Assembly: GCA_025201705.1 (NCBI GenBank) | Contig: MU617411.1 | Span: forward strand, 1 to 13,711 | Source: Dissophora ornata | Lineage: Eukaryota; Mortierellomycota; Mortierellomycetes; Mortierellales; Mortierellaceae | Direction: 5' to 3' | DNA length: 13,711 nt | Shown: piece by piece, positions 1 through 12,808 of the stretch | Layout of the letters: each line of letters starts with the position of its first letter | How positions within the stretch are numbered: position 1 is the stretch's first letter | The notes under the pieces: generated by a model | What the model was told of the DNA's origin: nothing | Seen by the model: the letters and a program-made list of their open reading frames with translations, nothing else | The model's database searches: none | Translations under genes and position numbers: made by a program

Positions 1-390
1 TTCTGCACAGCCTATCTTCCTGTCATGGGAAGAGAAGCTGACTGACGGCAAGCCAAACCATCTTCTCTCTAGAAGATATTAGATAGACCAAATGATCGCA
101 TAGAAACATTGAAAAGAATAAACGAATTTTTATCGCATTCATTTCAAGACCATTCCTGCCAACGACATATTCCGGGTGTTGCTCATGCTCAAGGCGTGTA
201 TCATTGACGTATCGGTCACTCTTTGAGTAGCCGACATGCATGTTCATGTGGCAATACCGGCTTGAGGAACGAAAAAAAAAGAGTTCCGATTGACTTCAAG
301 GCTGATGTACTTTGGCCAATCGCAAGATGTGTATGGCCTCACGGCGATTTGCAACAGCAAGGACGCGGGTGTGTAAAGAAAAGAACTTAC

Positions 391-511
391 TTGGAGGTGG
401 CGATGATTCGCGGTTTTTCCCTTTAGCACCAGTAACCACCTCGAACTTATCCTTGGCCTTTGAGCACTGGTAATGCTGTTGCAGGGACAAACCCTCGCGA
501 TTTGATCTCAT
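391..511 (-). CDS. possible coding exon of an unrecognised gene, unresolved
   Basis: On the minus strand an ATG at 511 opens a frame of 40 codons that ends at a good donor (GTAAGT, at 390-385). The product is basic and polar (KAKDKFEV, GAKGKNRES, then SSPPP) and matches nothing I recognise. A T9 tract (280-272 read in reverse) followed by TCAAG near 260 looks like an acceptor, but joining it in phase gives a stop after five residues, leaving a peptide of about 45 aa. A second open stretch (247-23, beginning MNMHVGYSKSDRY) lies further left in a different frame and may be another exon or chance. The frame is also open for several codons upstream of the ATG, so 511 may not be the true start. 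It would be divergent from the kinase at 865. The call rests only on the donor and the open frame. Confidence 0.25.
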
Positions 512-864
512 TCGGGATGCAAGACCAAGTCCGTACTTGTCTTCAACTGATCAGAACACTCGGCTGAACAACAATAAGCTGCTAGCATGTTGGTTACAGT
601 GTAGTTCCTGGGCGTTGGCGACTATTTTAAAGGCGATTCAAGGGCACAAGCAAGCTGCAGCTCTCGGAGCAACCGCCACGCAGGCGAACATGCACGAAAG
701 CAGGGCGGAAGGTGCAGTTGACTGTGCGCAGTGGTGTATGGCACCATTGGCGCGCAGAATTTAATAATTCATAGACCGCACTCGTGCAGTGCATTCTCTT
801 TCAAATCCAAAGCCTGTCTGTGCTGCATCTCATTTCCCATCGTCTTCACATTCACGACACAAGC
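512..864. promoter_or_regulatory. upstream region of the lipid kinase gene
   Basis: These 353 bp precede the kinase ATG and hold no ORF I can support. The last 80 bp are rich in C and T (for example CTCTTTCAAATCC and TCTCATTTCCC), as often seen in fungal 5' leaders. A weak AT-rich TATTTTAAAG lies near 624. If the minus-strand exon ending at 511 is real, this is a shared divergent promoter. No convincing transcription-factor site stands out. Confidence 0.4.
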
Positions 865-2130
865 ATGTCTCTCCTCGCGACTCCAAGCGAATTCCCGCTC
901 CTGGTGGTATTGAACCCATACGCAGGACGGAGGCAGGGGCGGGTCGCGTATGAAAACCAGGTCCTGGCGGCTCTCAAAACTCCCGGAATACCCAGCAAAT
1001 TATTCGAAACAACATGTCAGGGCCACGCCCAAACTTACTTCAAGGACAACATCCAGCAGATCCTCGGTGATCTCTGCCAGTCTCTAGCGCCGTCTATAGG
1101 CAACACCAGTGATACCACGAATGATGCAGACGCTGGGCACACAGCCTCAGCCTCGGACTCACAGCAGGAGGCATTCCGTCCTACGACCGCGACATTCCGT
1201 ATTATGGTCTTGGGTGGGGATGGAACTATACACGAGATCGTGAATGGCATCCTCGAAGGCCTGAAAGGCAGTGCCTTTGTCTCGGATGAGTTTAGGCCAA
1301 AAATTGAATTTTCAATCATCCCCACCGGCACCGGTAATGCCATCGCGACCAGTCTTGGTATCACCAACGTTCAGGATGCCCTCGACCGCTTTCTGGCCGG
1401 CGCCTCGACCCCGCTACGCGTGATACAAGTGTCGACCGTTTCCACTACCGTAAATCCGGACGAACCCAGTGGTTCAAAGAATTGGGAGGTCCGCTTATAC
1501 ACGGTGGTTGTTAACAGTTTTGGACTCCACTGCGCAACTGTCCAAGACTCAGAGGAGTTTCGAGCGCTTGGGAATGCACGGTTCAAGATTGCGGCGCTGA
1601 AGAACATTATTCTGTTGAAGCAGTACGAGGCCCGTGTCGATTTGTTTGGCCCTATCCAGAGATACGACCGAGTTTTGCAGGAATTGGTGTCAGCGGCTGC
1701 AAGCAATGACATTAACACTGGAACCACTACAGAGCCTGAGATTTCCGCCAGCAGCGGCAGTGACCCTTCGCTCACGCTCTTGGGGCCATTTACCTATCTT
1801 ATGCTTTCAAAGCAAGCATTTTTGGAGCCAGGGTTCAAGCCGACACCATTCGCAAAGACCTCGGACGAGTGGTTGGATATACTAGCGGTGGAGAATGTGG
1901 GTCGTGGTCAGATCTTGCAGGTGTTGGGAGGTGCGACCAACAATGGCCTGCATATCGCTCATGAGAAGGTGGAATATTACAAAGCCAAGGCTGTTGAGCT
2001 GGAGACACCAGAGAAGGGTCGCCTCTGCGTGGATGGAGAGTTTTTGAATGTGGAAGGTGGAGCTCAGGGTAGAGTCAGGTTTGAGGTAGTCCCAGACCCG
2101 AATCTTCAATTGTTCCATATTTATGCATAG
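865..2130 (+). CDS. lipid kinase with diacylglycerol/sphingosine kinase-type catalytic domain
   Basis: This single-exon gene encodes 421 aa. It carries the DAGK catalytic fold: a beta-strand and glycine loop LLVVLNPYAGRRQG at residues 12-25, the nucleotide-binding signature GGDGT at 117-121 followed by HEIVNG, PTGTGNA at 153-159, and the C-terminal acidic DGE motif at 390-392. The expected reaction is ATP-dependent phosphorylation of a lipid hydroxyl. GGDGT is the form seen in diacylglycerol, acylglycerol and YegS-like kinases, whereas sphingoid-base kinases usually have SGDGT, so the substrate is uncertain. There is no signal peptide, transmembrane segment, C1 or PH domain, which suggests a cytosolic or peripheral enzyme. 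A Ser/Thr/Ala-rich insert lies before the GGDGT motif. The start was set at the ATG at 865 because the frame upstream opens only with GTG at 784. All neighbours are intron-rich, while this gene has none. It converges on HIS6. Confidence 0.88.
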   Translation: MSLLATPSEFPLLVVLNPYAGRRQGRVAYENQVLAALKTPGIPSKLFETTCQGHAQTYFKDNIQQILGDLCQSLAPSIGNTSDTTNDADAGHTASASDSQQEAFRPTTATFRIMVLGGDGTIHEIVNGILEGLKGSAFVSDEFRPKIEFSIIPTGTGNAIATSLGITNVQDALDRFLAGASTPLRVIQVSTVSTTVNPDEPSGSKNWEVRLYTVVVNSFGLHCATVQDSEEFRALGNARFKIAALKNIILLKQYEARVDLFGPIQRYDRVLQELVSAAASNDINTGTTTEPEISASSGSDPSLTLLGPFTYLMLSKQAFLEPGFKPTPFAKTSDEWLDILAVENVGRGQILQVLGGATNNGLHIAHEKVEYYKAKAVELETPEKGRLCVDGEFLNVEGGAQGRVRFEVVPDPNLQLFHIYA

Positions 2131-2148
2131 CTCATGCCAGACAGAGGC

Positions 2149-2154
2149 TTTATT
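2149..2154 (-). terminator. polyadenylation signal AATAAA of HIS6
   Basis: Forward TTTATT reads AATAAA on the minus strand, 75 bp beyond the HIS6 stop and only 19 bp past the kinase stop. With the opposing signal at 2187-2192, the two convergent 3' UTRs are expected to overlap. Confidence 0.55.
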
Positions 2155-2186
2155 ATGTACATGAAGTAGTGATCGCGGGTGCGGGA

Positions 2187-2192
2187 AATAAA
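2187..2192 (+). terminator. polyadenylation signal AATAAA of the kinase gene
   Basis: A perfect AATAAA lies 57 bp after the kinase stop codon, within the 98 bp separating it from the HIS6 stop. The kinase mRNA 3' end therefore probably reaches into the HIS6 terminal exon region. Confidence 0.6.
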
Positions 2193-2228
2193 AATCTACC
2201 GTTTCCTCTATCCTTCGGGCAAGGATGA

Positions 2229-3386
2229 TTAAACTACATTCTTGTTCCAGGCAACGCAGTCGTCAAACTTCACGGTTTTGCCCCCAAAGACATCCAGCGC
2301 ACTTCCGTACGTCAGGTCGACCTTTCCATGCGAAAGACTGTTCACCAGCTCCAGATTGCTCAGAGCATTGGCGCCTCCTGCGTATGTCGTAGGGATTGTC
2401 GTCCACTCACCCAAAGCTATGTACATTATTGACCGTTAAAAGTTAGAAGTGCTATCAACTGCCCAAAGGTGATGAACAAAAACAGACAATATGAACTTGA
2501 TATCATACCTTTAACAAGGTCCTCATCGATTCCTTTGCACAGTCCTTCAACATCGGCAGCATGGACCAAGAACTCGGAGCAGTACTCAGCCAAGATGTTC
2601 AATGACTCCTTGTTAACCTTCATATCCGTCATGGTCTGCCACTTGTCCATGGCAACGATCCACTCGGATCCGCGCTTTCTGCAGCTCACGTCGACCACCA
2701 ACCTGTCCTTACCCACAGCCTTGGAGATGGACTGTAACCGCTCCAATGAGAACTTTGCACCTGGGAAGAGGTATGAAGTGACGATGACCTGCAAAGTATA
2801 ATGGAAATTATTGTGATCAGAAAAAAAAAAAAAGACATAATCTATCTGCCTTGGCGAATGTCACAGATAACTGGCGTTTGTCGTATACCTTGGCCGCTCC
2901 TGCATCTATCCAGACTTGGGCATTGTCCAAAGTGATCCCACCGCCCAGCTGGAGACCGTCTGAAGGTGCAGTGATAGGTCGATTGATAACGCAGGGGTTA
3001 ATAGGTGACTCAAGTATCCAGTCAAATGCCGAAAGTAGTTGGAAAATACGGTCAGGTACCTGGCCAGGTGCGAAGGCATTCCTTTGCAGCTTCATCGTTT
3101 CCTGGTCCCAGTTTGATGACATGGGCTCCGGCGAGGCGGTGGTCCTTGTAGAGCTTGGCATAATAACTTGGTGGCTCACTGCAGGATGCATGAACGAGAA
3201 GAGTTGTCAGTTGATCAGCTGCAGTGGCGTGTAGCAGAAATTTAGAGGTGCTTTGTACCTGGAAACAAAGTTGGTCTTGAGTTGGGACTCGTCCTTGTCA
3301 TTCAATGAACCGCCGACGATCTGCTTGACCTGGCCCGAGTGCAGGTCGATGCAGGGACGGAATGCGGTGCGTGGGTGGGAGGACAT
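2229..3386 (-). CDS. HIS6: HIS6, ProFAR isomerase of histidine biosynthesis
   Basis: The product isomerises ProFAR to PRFAR, the fourth step of histidine synthesis, in the cytosol, and is the HisA-type (beta/alpha)8 barrel. Five exons: 3386-3259, 3178-3060, 2959-2889, 2788-2509 and 2416-2229. Joined they give 261 aa, the length I recall for yeast His6. Introns are 80, 100, 100 and 92 nt with donors GTACAA, GTACCT, GTATAC and GTATGA, and every junction keeps phase. Signatures: [12 protein letters not shown] (Asp14, first catalytic acid), [25 protein letters not shown] at 85-91 (phosphate loop), [16 protein letters not shown] (Asp139, second catalytic acid), [14 protein letters not shown] at 211-215, and [15 protein letters not shown]. 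Both catalytic aspartates and both phosphate-binding loops are present, so it should be active. It is divergent from the BRCC36 gene across 262 bp. Confidence 0.95.
2821..2833. repeat. A13 tract inside HIS6 intron 3
   Basis: The 13-base A run on the plus strand is a T13 run in the HIS6 transcript, 32 nt upstream of the exon 4 acceptor (CTTTGCAG). It can serve as the polypyrimidine tract of that intron. Confidence 0.8.
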
Positions 3387-3648
3387 GGGGGCAGATTTCG
3401 ATGAATGAGGAGGAGAGAGTATTTATCTCGTTGTGAGTCGAGGAGGGCAATTGATCGGCGATTGTGACAGCACAAATCAATCACAGTGGGGAAGGGATCA
3501 ATCAAGGAAAGGAGCCTTGCAAGTTGCAGTCTAATTCAAAGCACGGTCACTTGTCTCTGCATGCGGCAGTAACAGCCAAGACTCGCTTTTATTCCCCTTC
3601 CCACCACAGCCGTCGAGCACCCTCGCATTTTCTGTCAAGTACTAAACG
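3387..3648. promoter_or_regulatory. shared divergent promoter of HIS6 and BRCC36
   Basis: These 262 bp separate the two start codons and contain no gene. A TGAGTC core at 3434-3439 matches six of seven bases of the Gcn4/Cpc1 site TGA(C/G)TCA, which would suit a histidine gene, but the final base differs and the match could be chance. The last 100 bp before the BRCC36 ATG are C/T-rich, as in the other leaders here. Confidence 0.45.
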
Positions 3649-5707
3649 ATGACAACCCACTTGCCTCCGACCAACCCATTCCACCCAGACAACATGTCGC
3701 GCTCATCCTCGCTCTCCAGGGTACTCGTCCAATCGAACGTGCTCCACATCTTACTCGCCCATGCCCTGTCCACCGAGAAGGTACAGCTCGAATTACCTTG
3801 CTTGGCATTCCAACATGTATTTGGTGGCACCTAGGCTCAACAACCACTTATTGTATGTCTCTCGCTACTAGGAGGAAATCATGGGAATGCTTATGGGCGA
3901 TTGGATCGTACGTACCCACTAAAAGTTCACCAGGAGTGTGTCAAAAACTGTTCAGGAACACGCGCTAATACGCCTTGTATTGCCGCCACCATTTTGTTTA
4001 TTGCTTTCCGTTCTGCTGATGAGTATATAGAAAGAAGGCGCCATGGAAATTGCACGCGTTGACGGCGTTTCTTTGCTGACCCGGTCAGAGAAGCGTAAGG
4101 ATCGCGTAGAGATTGGACCAGAACAGCTCACCATGGCGGCTATCGAAGCAGAGGTACCAACAGCCTCGAAGGCTGTAGTAATTTTTCTCCGCACTTAATT
4201 TCTTCGGCGCTATAACTCATACTGACGGCACCCGTTACTCTGTTGGGTCGCTGTGGGTAATAGGAGATCACACAGGCAACAGGAAAGACGACACGTGTCA
4301 TTGGATGGGTAAGACGCTTTGCTTGGTGGTTTGCCTCAAGATCCGCGAGAGGACTGCATGGGATAGGCGCTGATTTACCTCGTCCTGTTCTTGATTACAG
4401 TACCATAGCCATCCACATATCACCGTGTTCCCTTCACACGTTGGTAACGACTTTCGGTGGTTTCAGCCAGAGATACGCGGTCTACAGCGACTAAGCGAGG
4501 GTCAGGCATTTAACTTAATGGCTCACCCTTCTCTCTAGATCTTCGAACACAGCTCTCCCAACAGCTCATGGATCAAAGGTTCATTGGCATGATCGTGTCT
4601 TGCTTCAACACTGACAGCGAACTAGTAAGCGCTCGGAGACAACCGCAACATTGCTCAACGAATGTGGCACGCAGGGCACAGAGGATTCACAGCCAATGTT
4701 ACACGTTTATTTCATAGTCGAACAAAATCCAGGTGACCTGCTTCCAGTCTCGACCATCAGACGGCGCGTCGTAAGTCACTGGCGTGGAATCCATCGACAC
4801 TGGAATAATGCTTGATGGCCCGCCAATTAATCACATAACATGTGCGTCATGTTTCTCTCTAGCTGTCAGCACATCAAACTTCCGTTCAGCGTCCTGAACG
4901 AAAACCCGCTCGAATCTCTCACGCTGCCAAAGCTTCTCGAGATCCCTGAGCGCATCTTTGATGAGCAACGTCAATCCTTCTATAAATCTATACCTATGTC
5001 GGCCACGTCAACTACGCCATCGCCATTAGCCCCTCAACGATCAAATAGTAATACAAGCGCCGGAGGAAGGAGTTCATTCTTCTCATTATCACCGACCAGA
5101 GCATTCTCGTTCTCGTCTTCAACATCGAGCCAGCAAGATCGGGAGGGCGACACAATAATGTCGCCGACACCTGATGTTGAGGCGGAGGAACAGAGTAGGA
5201 GGAGGAGCAAGAACGACCGCGGGTCGATGGATGATATTCCTGCAGAGCAACTGAGCACAAAGTAACGAGTGCTGAGCAATTTTCTCTGCACATATGCATG
5301 GACATGTCTCCGTGCATAGTTGACTGACATTGTTTTTCTCTATGGGATGTGCTGCATAGGTACATTAACCAGAGGGCAATGTCCCTTCCAGACCGCATGA
5401 CGTTGATCCGCAACTCTGGAGTGTATGTGCAGTCGCTCTCCAGCCTTGTTGACAATCTGGTCGGCCCCACGTTGCAAATGCTCGTTGACCGCGAGCAGTA
5501 CAACCAGTCATTGGTAAGCACTTACATGATTATCATTCGCAATATCAATGTTTTTCTTCATGCGCTGACTAGTAACTTGTCGTGGTTTGATTGTCTCATC
5601 TTCAGTTGGAGTCACTAAAGGTTCAGAAGCAGGCCTTGCTGCATCAACTCAAGACTGGAAGGACGTTCTCTGGTGGAAAAGACCTTGTCGACCTCTCCGA
5701 TCCATAG
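3649..5707 (+). CDS. BRCC36: BRCC36-like JAMM/MPN+ K63-specific deubiquitinase
   Basis: Ten exons: 3649-3780, 3872-3907, 4031-4153, 4264-4308, 4401-4443, 4539-4624, 4718-4770, 4863-5261, 5360-5513 and 5606-5707. They join in phase to 390 aa (human BRCC36 is about 316). Family signatures: HALSTEK next to EEIMGM, with the JAMM glutamate as Glu46; SLLTRSEKRKDRVEIGPEQL; TRVIGW; and HSHPHITVFPSHVD, which fits HxHx7SxxD (His114, His116, Ser124, Asp127). All zinc and catalytic residues are present. The Asp127 codon is split by intron 5. Residues about 218-300 form a Ser/Thr-rich insert with SPT and SPTP sites and a basic RRRSK patch; the C-terminus (YNQSLLESLKVQK) looks helical, as in the coiled coil used for partner binding. 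Known BRCC36 cleaves K63-linked ubiquitin chains in BRISC and BRCA1-A with an Abraxas-type MPN- partner; no such partner lies in this window. A second ATG at 3694 is a possible start. Confidence 0.9.
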
Positions 5708-5724
5708 TGGCCTTTTTTTCCTCA

Positions 5725-5730
5725 AATAAA
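5725..5730 (+). terminator. polyadenylation signal AATAAA of BRCC36
   Basis: The signal lies 18 bp after the BRCC36 stop, in the 140 bp between convergent stop codons. A genomic T14 run at 5745-5758 follows closely and may be part of the downstream U-rich cleavage element. Confidence 0.6.
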
Positions 5731-5744
5731 GCGCGTTCACAAGA

Positions 5745-5758
5745 TTTTTTTTTTTTTT
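5745..5758. repeat. T14 tract between convergent 3' ends
   Basis: This is an uninterrupted 14-base T run in the short interval between the BRCC36 and ACAP-like stop codons. Adjoining TTTAAT (5756-5761) reads ATTAAA on the minus strand and could be the polyadenylation signal of the ACAP-like gene. Confidence 0.7.
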
Positions 5759-5847
5759 AATATTATTTTGCTCTTGCCAACAAAGGGCGTTCTATTGTGT
5801 GATCATGATTCCATCTAGCAATAATTTCCTTCCTGCTTGCCAGCTCC

Positions 5848-9777
<3,930 letters not shown>

Positions 9778-10223
9778 GGCTGCGAAAGGCACCGGATTTG
9801 GCGGAGAGGAGAAAAGAGGAGGGGTTGGAGGAGGGTTGCTGTTATTCAATGAGTTGATGCAGACAATGGTGTAATGATGCGATGAAGGATGGCGGTGGAT
9901 GGGGATGTAGTAAAATGGTGTTCCCCCTAGGGCAGCTGGACTAGGGTCGGAGTCGTAATGATGGAAAGATGCACTTTGGGCATGAGCCTCACCTCCACAG
10001 CCCATCACCGTGAATTCGCAGGGACAGATCATCCTCAAGTCCTCAAGCCACTTGCGCCATGTGTAGTCGGGGCGAGTGGGGTAAAGGCCACGAGGCACCG
10101 CGCGTCGCAACTCGTTTCAGCTTTCAACCACATTTCAGCATTCTATCATCGGGAGCATCATCATCAATCCACCCACCCCGCACTCTTTATCATCGCAGAC
10201 ACGAAAAACAGACTCAACACACT
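9778..10223. promoter_or_regulatory. divergent promoter of the ACAP-like gene and GAA1
   Basis: These 446 bp separate two start codons. The 90 bp next to the ACAP-like ATG are pyrimidine-rich on that gene's sense strand (CCTCCTC and CTCCTCT runs), typical of a 5' leader. The GAA1 side ends in an A/C-rich leader before ACACTATGG. The minus-strand frame of ACAP exon 1 stays open through about 330 bp of this region with in-frame ATGs at 10032 and 10005, but the encoded residues look low in complexity and unlike a BAR protein. Confidence 0.45.
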
Positions 10224-12644
10224 ATGGGATTACTAGGTCGCCTTACAAAGGCGCAGAAGCGGCAAATGTTTGGTCGATTCGTTTTCAGCTGGATGCCAAA
10301 ACTCAGGTCAGCAGCATCCCCGCATGCCTATCAGTCGTGGAGAGAATGCATGCAACACTCAGGAGTAGCACGGCTGACAAACGAGTAAATGTATTCAACC
10401 CTTCATCCCGGCTAGCTATGTCATGGTCGCAGTGTCGTTCATATGGCTACTCGCCTTGCCTCATCCCTTCTACAGCAAGCAAACTTACATATCTGAAAAC
10501 GCATTGTTGCCAGGAAGTGTACGCGACCCCCTTGACCACCATTTCATCACTAATCAATACGCAACTGCTTGAACTGTGTGCAACGCGCTCCATGCAGCCT
10601 GTTCGCGATATTGATCCGTTTACAACAATACCTCTGACATTAGGCCAATGTTCAATTTGACTGGAACGACCACATTGCAGCAGAGAGATATCGCTATGAA
10701 GTTCAAAGGATATCAACATTGCCACCAATAGAGTAAGCTTTGATCTGCATCTCAATGCCAGCCAAGTCAATCCTGCGTCCCTTCTGGAACTGACTTTGTC
10801 AATCTTCTTATATCGATCTCTACATCTTAGGCGAGCACAAGCATTACAGGACGAGTTTTCAAAGATCGGATTGAAGTCTGCAACACAAAACTACACCCTC
10901 AACACCAGCACCGACTCCAGAGTATGTAGCAGAAAGGATATTCAACTGTAATCGAGTAGCAATTGCCCGATCTGACGTGAAGCGCAGGATTTTGGAACTA
11001 ACGTTCATGTTCATGTCTTCCAATGTGTGATGTAGCACGGAGTCAATACGTACGCCGTCTTTTATGCACCGAGGAGCGATGGAACTGAGGCGCTGGTCTT
11101 GAGTGCACCATGGAAATCTAGAGATCCAGAGACAAACACAAACGGCATTTCCATGCTTCTTGCTCTTGCAAAGGTCTTCAAACGATGCTCGCACTTTTCA
11201 AAAGACATCATCTTTGTCGTGTCAGATGGAGATGCTGAGGGACTTCAAGCTTGGCTCAAGGCTTACCATGGGAACGAACAGAGTACGAAGGATCGTTTTG
11301 AGGAAACTTTGCATATCAGAAGCGGTGCTATCCAAGCGGCACTGAATCTCGACTTTGCAGGAACAGGAGATTACAACGCTCTCGGGATCTTTTTCGAGGG
11401 CGTCAATGGGCAGCTGCCAAACTTGGACATGATCAACACCATTGATGACATCGCAAGAGGTATCGCTCCAGTGGAGTTGACGCTTCATGACGAGTTGGTG
11501 CCATACACGGAAAATATGACCAAGAGCTACGCCAACTCGCTTAAGAGAATGCTGTATATGATGAAGTACCAGGCATCAGGAACCCCTACTGGAAACCATG
11601 GACTCTACTTGAAGTACAGGATTGACGCGATCACTCTGTATGGATTCGACAAGCCAGGCTGGCCTTCCCAAAGATACAATCTGTTCCGACTGGGTGCCCT
11701 GATCGAGTCTGCTGTCAGGAGTTTGAACAATCTGTTGGAGCATCTCCATCAATCATTCTTCTTCTATCTCCTCAGCGGCGTGCGGCGTTATACTTCAATC
11801 GGACTGTACATGCCTCCTGTGATCATTCTCGGAGTTAGCTTCATCTTCCAGGCGCTCTCGCTCTGGGGTCTGTCGAGCGATCTCCCTCTGGAGCTCAAGG
11901 CTATTTCCAAGGGCGAGCAGGTTGCCGTTGGACTTCCTTATTCACTCAGGAGCAGGAACCTCAAGGCGCCTGCGTCTATTGTCGGCATGTCGTTTGTCGC
12001 AGGAGCATTATCTTTCCATCTACTGACAACCGCATTTGGATTCCCTGGCGAGGTACACATATGATCACTCTTTCGACCGCGCTTTTCGATCGTCTCTCTC
12101 TTTTATGGAGTGGTCTAACCTCATTAACTCTGCCTTCTGCTAGACACCCTTGTTGAAATTGGTAGCAAGTGTGGGAGTATGCAGCATGTTGGTCTTCTCG
12201 GCAGTTTCCTCGACCCATGTCCGCAACCGTGTTCTGAAGGACAGGAATGCAAAAACCAACACCACGGACGCCCCAGCTAGTGACTGGATCGTGCTCAAGA
12301 CGTTCATCCTCGCTCTCTCAGCTCTAGTTGTCACCACTCTGTCGGCGCTTAACTTCAGTTTGGCAGTCAGCATTGGTGTGATTATCGTTCTACCCTACAT
12401 GGCGTTCAAGCCTAGCAGCTCAGCGTTTCTCACGGCCATTCAGGCTGCTATCTTGCTTGCGATCTCCCCCCCAGGACTGGCGATGGCAGCTTCGTGGTGG
12501 TACTCGAAGGATGTGGGTGCAATCTTGAGCTGGGTACTTGAGGGATACGAGGTTTTGGGAACATGGTTATTGCCGACGATCTGCTGTGTCTACTGGCCTT
12601 TGAACCTTGCAGCTGTAGTGATGGTTCTATTGCCAGTGTCATAG
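10224..12644 (+). CDS. GAA1: GAA1, GPI transamidase complex subunit (GPAA1 family)
   Basis: Six exons: 10224-10306, 10416-10518, 10644-10732, 10831-10921, 11036-12052 and 12144-12644. Joined in phase they give 627 aa, close to yeast Gaa1 (about 614) and human GPAA1 (about 621). The protein is an ER membrane subunit of the complex that attaches GPI anchors to secretory proteins; its lumenal domain is related to M28 peptidases. Signatures: one transmembrane segment near 29-48, then KQTYISENALLPG (the hallmark YISENAL), HGVNTYAVFYAPRSDGTEAL at 123-142, APWKSRDPE, KDIIFVVSDGD, LNLDFAG, and about seven further hydrophobic segments between 378 and 624. Donors are GTCAGC, GTACGC, GTAAGC, GTATGT and GTACAC. 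Most of the protein is in exons 5 and 6. The long open frame beginning with TTG at 11099 is only the inside of exon 5; the ATG at 10224 is the supported start. Confidence 0.94.
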
Positions 12645-12677
12645 CCAAGCAGTCTTTTCTTTTTGGACATTATAGAC

Positions 12678-12683
12678 AATAAA
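12678..12683 (+). terminator. polyadenylation signal AATAAA of GAA1
   Basis: The signal lies 34 bp after the GAA1 stop, in the 164 bp before the CMS1 stop on the other strand. Confidence 0.6.
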
Positions 12684-12710
12684 GATACAATGCCAAAATG
12701 CCAATGAGTT

Positions 12711-12716
12711 TTTAAT
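12711..12716 (-). terminator. possible polyadenylation signal ATTAAA of CMS1
   Basis: Forward TTTAAT reads ATTAAA on the minus strand, about 93 bp beyond the CMS1 stop. It is a common variant signal, and no perfect AATAAA is seen closer. Confidence 0.4.
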
Positions 12717-12787
12717 GTAGAGATAGAATCGTGAATATGCTAGTGTAGGACAAACGAGGAAATGGGGATATTGACGGATGCGGCCTC

Positions 12788-12798
12788 TTTTTTTTTTT
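12788..12798. repeat. T11 tract just beyond the CMS1 stop codon
   Basis: An 11-base T run (A11 in the CMS1 transcript) starts 11 nt after the CMS1 stop, in its 3' UTR. It is one of several homopolymer runs confined to noncoding DNA here. Confidence 0.7.
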
Positions 12799-12808
12799 CA
12801 CCCCGTTC

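Noticed and set aside
784..864. A 27-residue N-terminal extension of the lipid kinase starting at 784
   Set aside because: The codon at 784 is GTG, not ATG. In a eukaryotic gene the first in-frame ATG is at 865, directly before the conserved catalytic domain.
1035..1775. Two long minus-strand open frames (1035-1367 and 1371-1775)
   Set aside because: They are antisense to the kinase coding region, show no family signature, and are explained by its codon composition.
3006..3012. Perfect Gcn4/AP-1 site TGACTCA inside HIS6 intron 2
   Set aside because: The same 7-mer also occurs at 7795-7801 in an unrelated ACAP-like intron, and about one is expected by chance in a window this size.
5745..5758. 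The T14 run as the tail of a retrotransposed element
   Set aside because: No target-site duplication or reverse-transcriptase-like sequence flanks it, and it sits in a 140-bp gap between two gene ends.
11099..12064. A separate 321-residue gene starting at 11099
   Set aside because: It opens with TTG, and the GPAA1 signatures continue upstream to 11036 and downstream through the exon at 12144. It is the body of GAA1 exon 5.
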